Shown: positions 17,875 to 29,369 of the stretch, piece by piece
How the letters are laid out: each line of letters begins with the position of its first letter
Numbering within the stretch: the stretch's first letter is position 1
Position numbers and translations under genes: made by a program
The notes under the pieces: generated by a model
What the model was told of the DNA's origin: nothing
What the model saw: only the letters and a program-made list of their open reading frames with translations
Database searches by the model: none
DNA from: Bradyrhizobium oropedii
GTDB lineage: Bacteria > Pseudomonadota > Alphaproteobacteria > Rhizobiales > Xanthobacteraceae
Assembly (NCBI RefSeq): GCF_020889685.1
Contig: NZ_JACMYO010000007.1
Coordinates: forward strand, 1 to 64,000
Direction: 5' to 3'
Length of the DNA stretch: 64,000 nt

Positions 17875-17914
17875 GTTCGTTCCCTTAAACTGAAAGTCGT
17901 TAGCGAAACCGGGA

Positions 17915-18115
17915 CCTCTTCACCTCGCCCCGCTTGCGGGGAGAGGCGTAGGCCGCCTCCGGCGGCCGTTCCTGAAGAACGCCGAAGCGAAGCTTCGGCT
18001 ACGTCGCATCGCCAGATGCGGTCCGGGTGAGGGGGTACAGGTCTCTCCGCAATTCCCTGCGCGGAGAGAAGCCCCTCACCCCAACCCTCTCCCCGCAAGA
18101 GCGGGGCGAGGGAGC
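17915..18115. repeat. Dispersed repeat (CTCTCCCCGC family), copy 1
   Basis: A 200-bp block with arms CTCGCCCCGCTTGCGGGGAG and CTCTCCCCGCAAGAGCGGGG and internal GGTGAGGGGGTACAGGTCTC and GCCCCTCACCCCAACC. A related copy is at 48815-48980. It lies between pimC and pimD without carrying a gene. Confidence 0.85.
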
Positions 18116-18122
18116 AGAGAAA

Positions 18123-19313
18123 TCAAAGTCCCAGCACGGCCTTGCTGATGATGTTGCGCTGGATCTCGTTGGAGCCGCCGTAGATCGAAACCTTGCGGTT
18201 GTTGAAATAGCTCGGCGCGATCTGCGCGGTCCAATCCATGCTCTCGTTGGAGCCGGCATCGCCGTGCTCGTCATAGGGCGCGGCGAACGGACCGATGATC
18301 TCCATCAGCAGCTCGGTCGTGGTCTGCTGGATTTCCGAGCCCTTGATCTTGAGCACCGAGGACGCCGGGTTGGGCTTGCCCTTGCCGTGCTTGCCCTCGT
18401 CGGCGACGACGCGGAGCTGGGTCAGCTCGAGCGCCTTCAGCTCGATCTCGCAGGCCGTGAGCTTCTCGCGGAACGCCGGATCCTCGATGACGGGACGGCC
18501 GCCGGACTCGACCTTGGAGGCCAGCGCGCGGATGCGGCGCAGCCGCTCCTTCGACACGCCGACCCGGGCGATGCCGGTGCGCTCGTTGCCGAGCAGGAAT
18601 TTGGCATAATCCCAGCCCTTGTTCTCCTCGCCGATCAGGTTCTCGTAGGGTACTTCGACGTCGTCGAAGAACACCTCGTTGACCTCGTGGCCGCCGTCGA
18701 TGGTCTGGATCGGACGCACGGTGACGCCCTTCGACTTCATGCTGAACACGATGAAGGAGATGCCCATCTGCTTCTTCGCGTTGTTGTCGGTGCGGCAGAG
18801 GCAGAAGATCATGTCGGCGTGCTGGGCCAGCGTGGTCCAGGTCTTCTGGCCGTTGATGATCCACTTGTCGCCACGGCGCTCGGCCTTGGTCTTCAGCGAG
18901 GCAAGGTCCGAACCCGAACCCGGCTCCGAGAAGCCCTGGCACCACCAGTCGTCGACGCTGGCGATGCGCGGCAGGTATTCCTTCTTCTGCTTCTCGTTGC
19001 CGAAGGTGTAGATGACCGGGCCGACCATGCTGACGCCGAAGGCGAGCGGCTGCGGCGCGGGATAGGATTGCAGCTCTTCATTGAAGATGTAGTGCTGCAC
19101 GGTGGTCCAGCCGGTGCCGCCATATTCCTTCGGCCAGTGGGTGACGCCCCAGCCCTTCTTGTTGAGGATGCGCCACCAGGTGACCATCTCGTCCTTCGAC
19201 AGATGACGGCCTTCCTGCAGCTTGCGCCGGGTCTCCGGCGGCACGTTGTTCTTGAAGAACTCCCGTACCTCCTCGCGAAACGCTATCTCTTCCTTGGTGA
19301 AAGCGAGATCCAT
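18123..19313 (-). CDS. pimC: Acyl-CoA dehydrogenase, pimeloyl-CoA dehydrogenase large-subunit type
   Basis: A 396-residue acyl-CoA dehydrogenase. It starts MDLAFTKEEIAFREEVREFF and includes CQGFSEPGSGSDLASLKT (FAD/substrate region, about residues 117-134), GQKTWTTLAQHADM and the C-terminal YGGSNEIQRNIISK signature. AGGAGG lies at an ideal distance from the ATG at 19313; the upstream in-frame extension runs into a dispersed repeat. Expected to form a heteromer with the pimD product and introduce the 2,3-double bond into (di)carboxyl-CoA. Confidence 0.92.
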   Translation of the reverse strand: MDLAFTKEEIAFREEVREFFKNNVPPETRRKLQEGRHLSKDEMVTWWRILNKKGWGVTHWPKEYGGTGWTTVQHYIFNEELQSYPAPQPLAFGVSMVGPVIYTFGNEKQKKEYLPRIASVDDWWCQGFSEPGSGSDLASLKTKAERRGDKWIINGQKTWTTLAQHADMIFCLCRTDNNAKKQMGISFIVFSMKSKGVTVRPIQTIDGGHEVNEVFFDDVEVPYENLIGEENKGWDYAKFLLGNERTGIARVGVSKERLRRIRALASKVESGGRPVIEDPAFREKLTACEIELKALELTQLRVVADEGKHGKGKPNPASSVLKIKGSEIQQTTTELLMEIIGPFAAPYDEHGDAGSNESMDWTAQIAPSYFNNRKVSIYGGSNEIQRNIISKAVLGL

Positions 19314-19357
19314 CGGATCCTCCTTTTGAAGTTCAATAAGTTCACAACGCGCTCGCC

Positions 19358-19488
19358 GTCGTCCCTGCGAAAGCAGGGACCCATAACCACCGGCCATCGC
19401 AACTGGCAAAGCCGGTTGCCGCGTGTGCCTTTTGCAGAGGCCGCGGCGTATGGGTCCCGGCTCGCGCTTCGCTTGGCCGGGACGACGG
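19358..19488. repeat. Dispersed repeat (GTCGTCCCTGCGAAAGCAGGGAC family), copy 1
   Basis: It begins GTCGTCCCTGCGAAAGCAGG and ends GGCCGGGACGAC, with CCATAACCAC and GCGGCGTATGGGTCCC inside. Further copies are at 46107-46231 and 59500-59620. It sits between pimA and pimC. Confidence 0.85.
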
Positions 19489-19517
19489 AATGACTGCAAC
19501 AGCTCGAACAGGCCCGG

Positions 19518-21197
19518 TCATGAGCGAGACACCGATGCGTGTTGCGGCTGAGATGCTTTCGGCTGCTGCTGGCGCAGTTCGTGACGCGACAGCTTGCCGA
19601 CCGGGGTGCGCGGCAGTTCGGCGACGAACTCGACCGCCGCCGGCAATTCATGCTTGCCGACCTTGCCGGTAAGGAATGTGCGCAGCTCGTCGACCGAGAA
19701 CGCCTTCTCGCCGTCGCGCAGCTTGATGAAGGCCTTGGCCGCCTCGCCGCGGTAATCGTCGGGAATGCCGATCACGATTACCTCCTGCACGGCCGGATGG
19801 GTGTAGATCGCCTGCTCGATCATCTGCGGATAGACGTTGAAGCCGCCGGAGATGATCATGTCCTTCTTGCGGTCGACCAGATAGAAATAGCCGTCCGTGT
19901 CCATGTAGCCGATGTCGCCGGTCAGGAAGCGGTCGCCGACGAAGGCCTCCGCGGTCTCCGCCTGCCTGTTCCAGTAACCCTTGGTGACGTTCGGGCCGCG
20001 GATGCGGATTTCACCGACCTCGCCGACCGGCATCACCCTGGTGGAATCCTCCAGCGACACCACGTCCATCTCGATGCCGGGCAGCATCAGTCCGATCGAG
20101 CCCGGCTTCTCCGGGCCTTCCTTGGGGTGGCCGGTGCCGGGCGAGCAGGTCTCGGTCATGCCCCAGCCGCTCTTCAACTTCATGCCGACGCGGCGCTCGA
20201 ACACCTTTGCGACCTCGACCGGCAGCGGCGCGCCGCCGGAGCCGGCGACCACCAGCGAGGAGAGATCGCGCTTGTCGAGATCGGGCAGCGAGGCGATCGC
20301 GATCCACATCGTCGGCACGCCGGGAAACACCGTCGCGCGCTTGACCTCGATATCGCGCATCACGGCTTCGACGTCGAAGCGCTGGTGCAGCGAGATCAGA
20401 TGGCCGCGCCGGATCGCCGACAGCAGCACGACGGTCAGCGCATAGATATGAAACAGCGGCAGCACGCAGATCACGCGCTCGACCGCATTGCGTTCGAGCC
20501 GCGCGGGCTTGCCCCAGACATCATAGATCGACACCGCCGCGGTGAGATTGCCGTGGCTGAGCATGGCGCCCTTGGGCAGGCCCGTGGTGCCGCCGGTATA
20601 TTGCAGCAGCGCGACGTCCTCGACGTCGACCGCGGGCCACTGCGCCGGCCTGGTCGCGCCGTCGATGAACTGCTTGTGCGTGATGATCGCAGGATTGTCG
20701 GGCAACGCCGTCTGCGGCGTGCCGGCCTTGCCCCAATTGTCGTCCTCGCAAACGATCAATCGGTCGAGCAGACCCTTGGCGAGGAATTTCAGCGCAGTCG
20801 GCAGCAGCGCCGCGAGGTTGCTGGTGACCAGCACGCGCGCGCCGGAATCAGAGAGCTTGTGCGACAGCGCGATCTCGCCGTCGAGCGGCGACAGATGCAC
20901 CACGCGGGCGCCGGCCTTCAGCGCGCCGAAGAAATTGATCGGATGGTCAGGCGAATTGCCGAGAAACAGCGCGACCGAGGTGCCCTTGCCGTAACCGGCG
21001 CGCAGGAAGGCGGCGGCGGCGGTCTCAACCAGCGACTCGAGCTCGCTGTAGCTGATCGGCCGGTCGCGGAATTCGAGCACCGGGCGCGCGCCATATTCGG
21101 CGGCCGCGGTCGAGAGCAGATCCGGCAGCGTGCCGCGCGTGATCCCGTCGCTCCACTTCACGCCGCTCGGATAATATTGTTCGCCGGGATAGGTCAT
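19518..21197 (-). CDS. pimA: Dicarboxylate/long-chain fatty acid--CoA ligase
   Basis: A 559-residue ANL-superfamily adenylating enzyme. The AMP-binding P-loop is YTGGTTGLPKGA (about residues 205-216), GWGMTETCSPG follows in the middle, and the hinge/A10 region has DRKKDMIISGGFNVYP and a terminal PRTPVGKLSRHEL with the catalytic lysine. It forms acyl-CoA from a (di)carboxylic acid, ATP and CoA, the activation step for the adjacent acyl-CoA dehydrogenases. Gene order (after the pimF-like gene, before pimC) supports PimA; substrate chain length is inferred. Confidence 0.9.
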   Translation of the reverse strand: MTYPGEQYYPSGVKWSDGITRGTLPDLLSTAAAEYGARPVLEFRDRPISYSELESLVETAAAAFLRAGYGKGTSVALFLGNSPDHPINFFGALKAGARVVHLSPLDGEIALSHKLSDSGARVLVTSNLAALLPTALKFLAKGLLDRLIVCEDDNWGKAGTPQTALPDNPAIITHKQFIDGATRPAQWPAVDVEDVALLQYTGGTTGLPKGAMLSHGNLTAAVSIYDVWGKPARLERNAVERVICVLPLFHIYALTVVLLSAIRRGHLISLHQRFDVEAVMRDIEVKRATVFPGVPTMWIAIASLPDLDKRDLSSLVVAGSGGAPLPVEVAKVFERRVGMKLKSGWGMTETCSPGTGHPKEGPEKPGSIGLMLPGIEMDVVSLEDSTRVMPVGEVGEIRIRGPNVTKGYWNRQAETAEAFVGDRFLTGDIGYMDTDGYFYLVDRKKDMIISGGFNVYPQMIEQAIYTHPAVQEVIVIGIPDDYRGEAAKAFIKLRDGEKAFSVDELRTFLTGKVGKHELPAAVEFVAELPRTPVGKLSRHELRQQQPKASQPQHASVSRS

Positions 21198-21225
21198 GGA
21201 TGCCTTCGCAGGGACTCTATGAAGT

Positions 21226-21332
21226 CGTCATTCCGGGATGGCCCGAAGGGCCAGACCCGGAATCCATCAATCCACACGCGCCGGGGCCCGATGGGTTCCG
21301 GGTTCATCGCTTTCGCGATGCCCCGGAACGAC
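21226..21332. repeat. Dispersed inverted repeat (GTCATTCCGGG family), copy 2
   Basis: Arms CGTCATTCCGGGATGGCC and GATGCCCCGGAACGAC flank CAGACCCGGAATCCAT and GGTTCCGGGTTCATCG. It lies in the pimF-like/pimA gap. Confidence 0.8.
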
Positions 21333-21354
21333 ATGTGATCAGGCCTTCGGCCAA

Positions 21355-23451
<2,097 letters not shown>

Positions 23452-23530
23452 CGGGACTCTCCCTGGATGCTTGTTCTTGAACTTGTGTTGAGTAGCTGCC
23501 CGACTTGCGTCGAGCCGCTACGACTAGACC

Positions 23531-23549
23531 AATTTCGCACTGCGAAATT
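23531..23549. promoter_or_regulatory. Perfect 19-bp palindrome, candidate IclR operator
   Basis: AATTTCGCA-C-TGCGAAATT is a perfect hyphenated palindrome in the 181-bp region between the divergent pimF-like and IclR genes. AT-rich palindromes with an AAATT edge suit an IclR dimer. It probably controls both directions. Confidence 0.65.
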
Positions 23550-23632
23550 TAATTCCACATCTTGACACGGAGGGTTATTTTGAAGCACGAGCCTTGTCAA
23601 CGAGCATAACAAGGGCAGGACAAGGATTAGGG

Positions 23633-24499
23633 ATGAAGCGCGCCAGCAAGAAAGCAGCGACCGATCGCAATTTCGTCGTCGCGCTTTCCCGCGGACTGGA
23701 CGTCCTGCGCGCATTTCAACCCAATGACGGGCTGCTCGGCAATCAGGAGATTGCAGCCCGCACCAAACTACCGAAGCCAACCATTTCCCGGCTGACCTAC
23801 ACGCTAACCAAGCTGGGATACCTTACACCTGTACCGAAATTCGAGAAGTATCAGCTCGCGCCGTCGGCGATGGCGCTCGGCTATGCCGCGCTCGCCAATC
23901 TCGGCGTTCGGCATTTGTCCGAGCCCTATCGAGAAGAAGTGATGCGCGCGACCGGCGGTGCCGTCGCGGTCGGCGGCCGCGACCGTCACAGCATGATCTA
24001 TTTCGGCCAGAGCCGGAACGGCCTGGCGCTCGGCGTGCAGCTCGACGTCGGCTCGCGGGTGCCGATCGCGACCACCGCAATGGGACGTGCCTATATTTGG
24101 GCATTGCCACCCGAAGAGCGTGCGGCTTTATTACGCGAGCTGCGGGATCACTACGGCAGCCGCTGGGCCAAGATGCGCGACGGCATCGAGCGCGCCGGCG
24201 AGACGGTGGCGAAGCACGGCTTCACCATGTCGACCGGCGACTGGCAGAACGACGTCGCCGCGGTTGGCGTTGCATTGAGACTGAACGACGGAACCGGTCC
24301 TTACGCCTTCAATTGCGGCGCGCCGGCATTCCGCTTCACGGAAGATAGATTGCTCAACGACATTGGACCTCGTCTTGTCGCGATGGTAAGGAACATCGAG
24401 CAGGCGCTCGGTGGGATGGCGCCGCAATCCAAAAAAGAACAAAGCAAAAAGTCTAGAGTAGGAGGGAAAGTTGCACGTTTGGCCGAGGGGATCAGATAG
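23633..24499 (+). CDS. IclR family transcriptional regulator
   Basis: A 288-residue regulator. An N-terminal winged helix (residues 20-80: SRGLDVLRAFQPNDGLLGNQEIAARTKLPKPT region) is followed by the IclR effector domain, with LGVQLDVGSRVPIATTAMGRAYIWALP typical of the ligand pocket. The last 25 residues are lysine-rich. IclR proteins usually sense organic acids. It is divergent from the pim-like operon and 69 bp upstream of livG in the same direction, so it probably coordinates degradation and uptake of the same compounds. Confidence 0.9.
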   Translation: MKRASKKAATDRNFVVALSRGLDVLRAFQPNDGLLGNQEIAARTKLPKPTISRLTYTLTKLGYLTPVPKFEKYQLAPSAMALGYAALANLGVRHLSEPYREEVMRATGGAVAVGGRDRHSMIYFGQSRNGLALGVQLDVGSRVPIATTAMGRAYIWALPPEERAALLRELRDHYGSRWAKMRDGIERAGETVAKHGFTMSTGDWQNDVAAVGVALRLNDGTGPYAFNCGAPAFRFTEDRLLNDIGPRLVAMVRNIEQALGGMAPQSKKEQSKKSRVGGKVARLAEGIR

Positions 24500-24568
24500 C
24501 CTCAATCACGTCCGGCGAAGCACACCGCAGGATAGCTCGCACCGCTCGAAGACGGCGGGCGAGACGAG

Positions 24569-25366
24569 ATGACGCAGGCACAGCTCGCGCAGGGGAATGA
24601 TCCCCTGCTCGCGGTTCGCGACGTCAGCGTCGTGTTCGGCGGCATCATCGCACTCAATGGCGTGTCGTTCGACATGCGCCATGGACAGATCCTCGGCTTG
24701 ATCGGGCCGAACGGCGCCGGCAAGACGACGCTGTTCAATTGCCTGTCGCGGCTTTATCAGCCGTCGTCCGGCGACATCCTGATGGAAGGCAAGAGCATCC
24801 TGTCGCGGCCGCCGCATCGGATCGCCGAGATCGGCATCGGCCGCACCTTCCAGAACGTCGCGCTGTTTCCCAACCTGTCCGTGATCGACAATGTGCGCGT
24901 CGGCGCGCATGCGCGCACCTCGAGCGACATCGTCAGCGACTCGCTGCGGCTCGCCTGGGTCCGGCGCGGCGAGAGCGACATGAACAAGAAGGTGCACGGC
25001 ATCCTCGGCTATCTCGATCTCGAGGACGTCGCCCACACCGTGGTTTCGGGACTTCCCTTCGGCACTCAGAAGCGCGTCGAGCTGGCGCGCGCTTTGGCCG
25101 CGGATCCGAAGATCCTGCTGCTCGACGAGCCGGCCGGCGGCCTCAATCACGAGGAAGTCTATGTGCTCGGCGACCTGATCCGCAAAATCCGCGACGACCG
25201 TAAAATTACGGTGCTGCTGGTCGAGCATCACATGGGTCTCGTGATGTCGATCGCCGACCACGTCGTCGCGCTCAATTTCGGCCGCAAGCTGGCCGAAGGC
25301 ACGCCGGCCCAGGTCCAGGCCGACCCTGATGTCATCAAGGCCTATCTGGGGAGCAAGGACCAATGA
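24569..25366 (+). CDS. ABC transporter ATP-binding protein, LivG type
   Basis: A 265-residue ATPase of the branched-chain amino acid/HAAT transporter family. Walker A is GPNGAGKTT (around residues 50-58), the signature region is GLPFGTQKRVELARALAADP, Walker B is LLLDEPAGG and the switch His lies in LLVEHHM. The C-terminal [20 protein letters not shown] is the LivG tail. It overlaps the following livF-type gene by 4 bp (ATGA). It energises the adjacent LivH/LivM permease. Confidence 0.95.
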   Translation: MTQAQLAQGNDPLLAVRDVSVVFGGIIALNGVSFDMRHGQILGLIGPNGAGKTTLFNCLSRLYQPSSGDILMEGKSILSRPPHRIAEIGIGRTFQNVALFPNLSVIDNVRVGAHARTSSDIVSDSLRLAWVRRGESDMNKKVHGILGYLDLEDVAHTVVSGLPFGTQKRVELARALAADPKILLLDEPAGGLNHEEVYVLGDLIRKIRDDRKITVLLVEHHMGLVMSIADHVVALNFGRKLAEGTPAQVQADPDVIKAYLGSKDQ

Positions 25367-26076
25367 CCACGATGCTCAACGTCAAGGACCTGCGCGCCTA
25401 TTACGGCCAGGTCCAGGCCCTGCACGGCCTCAGCTTTTCCCTCAACGAGGGGTCGCTGACCACGCTGCTCGGCGCCAACGGCGCCGGCAAGACCACCACG
25501 CTGCGGGCGATCTGCAACATGGTGCGCTCGACCGGCGCGATCGAGTTCGAGGGCAAGCCGATCGGCACGCGCTCGACCGAAAACGTGGTCCGGCTCGGCA
25601 TCGCCCATGTGCCGCAAGGCCGCGGCACCTTCACCAACATGACGGTGGAGGAAAACCTGCAGCTCGGCGCCATCAGCCGTCCGGACAAGAAGGCAATCGG
25701 CTCCGACATCGAGCGGATGTACGAGCATTTCCCGGTGCTGAAGCAGCGCTACACCCAGCAGGCCGGCACGCTGTCCGGTGGTGAGCAGCAGATGCTCGCG
25801 GTGGCGCGCGCGCTGATGCTGCGGCCGCGCCTGATGCTGCTCGACGAGCCGTCATTCGGCCTCGCGCCGCTGATCGTGCGCGACCTATTCCGCATCCTCG
25901 GCAAGATCAATCGCGAGGAAAAGGTGACCATCCTGGTGGTCGAGCAGAATGCGCAGCTCGCGCTCGAGCTCGCCGACCAGGCCTATGTGATCGAAACCGG
26001 ACGGATCGTGATGTCGGGCAATGCCAAGGACATCGCGAACAACGAAGACGTCCGCAAATCCTATCTCGGCTACTGA
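25363..26076 (+). CDS. ABC transporter ATP-binding protein, LivF type
   Basis: A 237-residue ATPase. Walker A is GANGAGKTTT, the signature LSGGEQQMLAVARALM, and Walker B LLDEPSFGLAPLIV, the latter typical of LivF. Its start overlaps the livG-type stop. It forms a heterodimer with the LivG-type ATPase. Confidence 0.95.
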   Translation: MTTMLNVKDLRAYYGQVQALHGLSFSLNEGSLTTLLGANGAGKTTTLRAICNMVRSTGAIEFEGKPIGTRSTENVVRLGIAHVPQGRGTFTNMTVEENLQLGAISRPDKKAIGSDIERMYEHFPVLKQRYTQQAGTLSGGEQQMLAVARALMLRPRLMLLDEPSFGLAPLIVRDLFRILGKINREEKVTILVVEQNAQLALELADQAYVIETGRIVMSGNAKDIANNEDVRKSYLGY

Positions 26077-26088
26077 GGAGCTGGCACA

Positions 26089-26967
26089 ATGGAGCTTTTT
26101 GCCAACCAGGTCCTGGCCGGCATCGCCACCGGCGCGATCTATGCCTGCATGGCGCTCGCGGTCGTGATGATCTACCAGGCCATCGACCATCTGAATTTCG
26201 CCCAGGGCGAAATGGCGATGTTTTCGACCTTCGTGTCCTGGCAGCTGATGCAATGGGGTGTGCCGTATTGGGGCGCCTTCGTGCTCACCGTCGCCTTTTC
26301 GTTTGCCGCCGGCATCGTCATCGAGCGGTTGCTGTTCAAGCCGCTGGCCAAGGCGCCGATCCTGACCAATGTCGCCGGCTTCATCGCGCTTTACGCGATC
26401 ATCAACTCGGTCGCCGGACTGATCTGGGACTTCACCATCAAGCAGTATCCGACGCCGTTCGGCTCCTCACCGTTCCTCGGCAGCCAGCTGATCTCGACCC
26501 ACCAGGCCGGCATGATCGGCATCACGCTGTTGATGCTGGTCCTGCTGTTCTTCTTCTTCCGCTTCACCCGGGTCGGCCTTGCGATGCGCGCCGCCGCATC
26601 GCTGCCGGAATCGGCCCGCCTGGTCGGCATCAACACCTCGTGGATGATCGCGTTGGGCTGGGGCATGGCCGCGGCGATCGGCTCGATCGCCGGCATGATG
26701 ATCGCCCCCGTGGTGTTCCTCGAGCCCAACATGATGCTCGGCGTGCTGATCTACGGATTTGCCGCAGCCGTGCTCGGCGGCCTGACCAGTCCGTTCGGCG
26801 CTGTGATGGGCGGTTTCCTGGTCGGCATCTTCGAGAACCTGGTCGGCACCTACATCCCCGGTGTCGGCAATGAACTGAAACTTCCGATCGCGCTTGCGCT
26901 GATCATCGTCGTCCTGGTCGTTAAACCGGCAGGCCTGTTCGGCCGCGCCATCGTCAAGCGAGTTTGA
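26089..26967 (+). CDS. Branched-chain amino acid-type ABC transporter permease, LivH type
   Basis: A 292-residue inner-membrane permease with about eight helices. The N-terminus has GIATGAIYACMALAVVMIYQAIDHLNFAQGE, the classic LivH signature, and the ending is LALIIVVLVVKPAGLFGR. GAGGAG precedes the ATG. It forms the channel together with the next gene product. Confidence 0.95.
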   Translation: MELFANQVLAGIATGAIYACMALAVVMIYQAIDHLNFAQGEMAMFSTFVSWQLMQWGVPYWGAFVLTVAFSFAAGIVIERLLFKPLAKAPILTNVAGFIALYAIINSVAGLIWDFTIKQYPTPFGSSPFLGSQLISTHQAGMIGITLLMLVLLFFFFRFTRVGLAMRAAASLPESARLVGINTSWMIALGWGMAAAIGSIAGMMIAPVVFLEPNMMLGVLIYGFAAAVLGGLTSPFGAVMGGFLVGIFENLVGTYIPGVGNELKLPIALALIIVVLVVKPAGLFGRAIVKRV

Positions 26968-26969
26968 TC

Positions 26970-27992
26970 ATGAGCGCCGCTGAAGAAGTCGAAGTTGTCA
27001 CCGAAGGCCAGGCTGTCGAGGCCGTTCCCAAGCGCGCCATGACGCTCGGCTACGGCACCTCGCTTATCGTGCTCGCCGTGCTCATCCTGATCCCGCTGTT
27101 CGTGAAGAACTTCATCATCTTCCAGATGACGATGCTTCTGATCTACGCCCTTGCGGTGATGGCGCTCAACATCCTGACCGGCGGAAGCGGCCAGTTCTCG
27201 CTCGGCCAGAGCGCGTTCTACGCCGTCGGCGCCTATACGTCGGCGATCCTGATGGAGCATGCGGGCATGAACTATGCCCTCACGCTGCCGGTCGCGGGCA
27301 TCGTCTGCTTCGGCTTCGGCTTCCTGTTCGGCCAGCCGGCGCTGCGGCTATCGGGCGTCTATCTGGCGCTCGCGACCTTTGCGCTCGCCACCGCAATGCC
27401 GCAGCTCCTCAAGCTCGGCTATTTCGAGCACTGGACCGGCGGCGTGCAGGGCCTCGTCGTCACCAAGCCGGATGCCCCGTTCGGGCTGCCGATGGGGCAG
27501 GACATGTGGCTCTATTATTTCACCCTGGCGGTCTCGATCGGAATCTACCTCGCCTCGGTGAACCTGCTGCGGTCGCGCTCCGGCCGCGCCTTCATGGCGA
27601 TCCGCGACAACGAGATCGCGGCCTCCGCGATGGGCGTTGACGTCGCGCTGTACAAGACGCTGGCGTTCGGCGTCTCGGCCGGCATCACCGGCGTTGCCGG
27701 CGGTCTCGGCGCCATCGCAGTGCAGTTCGTGGCGCCGGATGGCTACACCATCCAGCTCGCGATCTCGCTGTTCCTCGGCATGGTGGTCGGCGGCGTCGGC
27801 TGGCTGCCCGGCTCGATCGTCGGAAGCGCCTTCATCATCTTCGTGCCCAATATCGCGGAAGGCATTTCCAAGGGCCTTTCCGGTGCCGTGTTCGGCGTGC
27901 TGCTGTTCCTCGTCATCTTCCTCGTGCCGCACGGCGCCAGGCAGGTTGCGATCATCGCCCAGCAACTGGCCGCAAAGCTCAAGAAAAACTAA
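26970..27992 (+). CDS. Branched-chain amino acid-type ABC transporter permease, LivM type
   Basis: A 340-residue permease with about nine or ten helices. It contains ALNILTGGSGQFSLGQSAFYAVGAY and the RSRSGRAFMAIRDNEIAASAMGVD loop that docks with the ATPase (EAA-like), both LivM features. The ATG at 26970 lies 2 bp after the LivH-type stop. The first roughly 25 residues are an acidic cytoplasmic extension. The binding-protein array starts 29 bp downstream. Confidence 0.95.
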   Translation: MSAAEEVEVVTEGQAVEAVPKRAMTLGYGTSLIVLAVLILIPLFVKNFIIFQMTMLLIYALAVMALNILTGGSGQFSLGQSAFYAVGAYTSAILMEHAGMNYALTLPVAGIVCFGFGFLFGQPALRLSGVYLALATFALATAMPQLLKLGYFEHWTGGVQGLVVTKPDAPFGLPMGQDMWLYYFTLAVSIGIYLASVNLLRSRSGRAFMAIRDNEIAASAMGVDVALYKTLAFGVSAGITGVAGGLGAIAVQFVAPDGYTIQLAISLFLGMVVGGVGWLPGSIVGSAFIIFVPNIAEGISKGLSGAVFGVLLFLVIFLVPHGARQVAIIAQQLAAKLKKN

Positions 27993-28021
27993 GAATCCTT
28001 AGAACCCAACCAGGAGACATT

Positions 28022-29251
28022 ATGCGTTCTACCGTTCGGATCGCCGCGATTTCCGCGGCGATCGTCGCTGTTGCCGCGACGTCCACTGCCGCATTCGCCC
28101 AAAAGAAATACGACACCGGCGCGAGCGATACCGAGATCAAGGTCGGCAACATCATCCCCTATTCGGGACCGGCCTCCGCCTACGGCGTGATCGGCAAGAC
28201 CGAAGAAGCCTACTTCAAGATGATCAACGATCGCGGCGGCATCAACGGCCGCAAGGTCAATTTCGTCAGCTATGACGACGCCTATTCGCCGCCCAAGGCG
28301 GTCGAGCAGGTGCGCAAGCTGGTCGAGAGCGACGAGGTGCTGCTGGTCTTCAACCCGCTCGGCACGCCGTCCAACACCGCGATCCAGAAGTACCTGAACT
28401 CCAAGAAGATCCCGCAGCTGTTCGTCGCCACCGGCGCGACCAAGTGGAACGACCCGAAGAACTTCCCGTGGACCATGGGCTGGCAGCCGAGCTACCAGAG
28501 CGAAGCCCAGATCTACGCCAAATGGCTAATGAAGGAGAAGCCCGACGCCAAGGTCGCGATCCTCTTTCAGAACGACGATTTCGGCAAAGACTACCTCAAG
28601 GGTACCAAGGATGGATTCGGCGCCAAGGCCGCCTCCAGCATCATCATGGAGGAGAGCTACGAGATCTCCGAGCCGTCGATCGACAGCCACATCGTCAAGA
28701 TCAAGGCCGCCAATCCGGACGTCCTGCTGATCTACACGACGCCGAAATTCGGCGCGCAGACCATCAAGAAGACCGCCGAGCTCGGCTGGAAGCCGCTGCA
28801 GATCATCACCAACGTGTCGGCCTCGGTCGGCAGCGTGATGCAGCCGGCCGGCTTCGACAACGCCCAGGGCGTGCTGTCGGCAGCCTATGCCAAGGACGGC
28901 GCCGATCCGCAGTGGGCCAACGATCCGAACATGAAGAAGTGGGCTGAGTTTCTCGACAAGTACATGCCGGGCGCCGACAAGACCGACGGCGGCTACGTCT
29001 ACGGCTATGGTGCCGCGCAGACGCTTGCCAAGGTGCTCGAAATGTGCGGCGACGACTTGACCCGCGCCAACGTCATGAAGCAGGCCGCGAGCCTGAAGGA
29101 CTTCACGCCCGATACCCTGCTGCCCGGCGTCAAGATCAACACCTCGGCCACCGACTTCGCCCCGATCGCCCAGCTGCAGATGCAGCGCTTCAAGGGTCAG
29201 AAATGGGAACTGTTCGGTGACATCATTTCCGGCGACGTTCCCTCAGAATAA
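28022..29251 (+). CDS. ABC transporter substrate-binding protein 1 of 5 (LivJ/HAAT type I fold)
   Basis: A 409-residue periplasmic binding protein with a signal peptide (cleavage after AFA near residue 26). The mature N-terminus QKKYDTGASDTEIKVGN is shared by all five tandem paralogues. Two Rossmann-like lobes follow. The ligand-cleft loops read FNPLGTPSN and FVATGATKWND. AGGAG lies upstream of the ATG, 29 bp after the LivM-type stop, so it is the primary binding protein of the operon. It is followed by a strong terminator. Ligand is unknown; nearby beta-oxidation genes suggest an organic acid rather than an amino acid. Confidence 0.93.
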   Translation: MRSTVRIAAISAAIVAVAATSTAAFAQKKYDTGASDTEIKVGNIIPYSGPASAYGVIGKTEEAYFKMINDRGGINGRKVNFVSYDDAYSPPKAVEQVRKLVESDEVLLVFNPLGTPSNTAIQKYLNSKKIPQLFVATGATKWNDPKNFPWTMGWQPSYQSEAQIYAKWLMKEKPDAKVAILFQNDDFGKDYLKGTKDGFGAKAASSIIMEESYEISEPSIDSHIVKIKAANPDVLLIYTTPKFGAQTIKKTAELGWKPLQIITNVSASVGSVMQPAGFDNAQGVLSAAYAKDGADPQWANDPNMKKWAEFLDKYMPGADKTDGGYVYGYGAAQTLAKVLEMCGDDLTRANVMKQAASLKDFTPDTLLPGVKINTSATDFAPIAQLQMQRFKGQKWELFGDIISGDVPSE

Positions 29252-29277
29252 CGTTGCACTGCGGAAATAAACAACGG

Positions 29278-29308
29278 GCCTCCGCGATATCAGTCGCGGG
29301 GGCTTTTT
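29278..29308 (+). terminator. Intrinsic terminator after binding protein 1
   Basis: Ten-base-pair stem GCCTCCGCGA/TCGCGGGGGC, loop of six, then TTTTT (29304-29308). It follows the stop by 26 bp. Confidence 0.85.
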
Positions 29309-29369
29309 GTTGACGCCCTGTGCCGATCGTATTGAATACTCAGAACCAAGAACCTGAGGTGGGGAAAAC

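Noticed and set aside
19314-19499. 62-codon extension of pimC
   Set aside because: It consists of translated dispersed repeat; AGGAGG points to the ATG at 19313.
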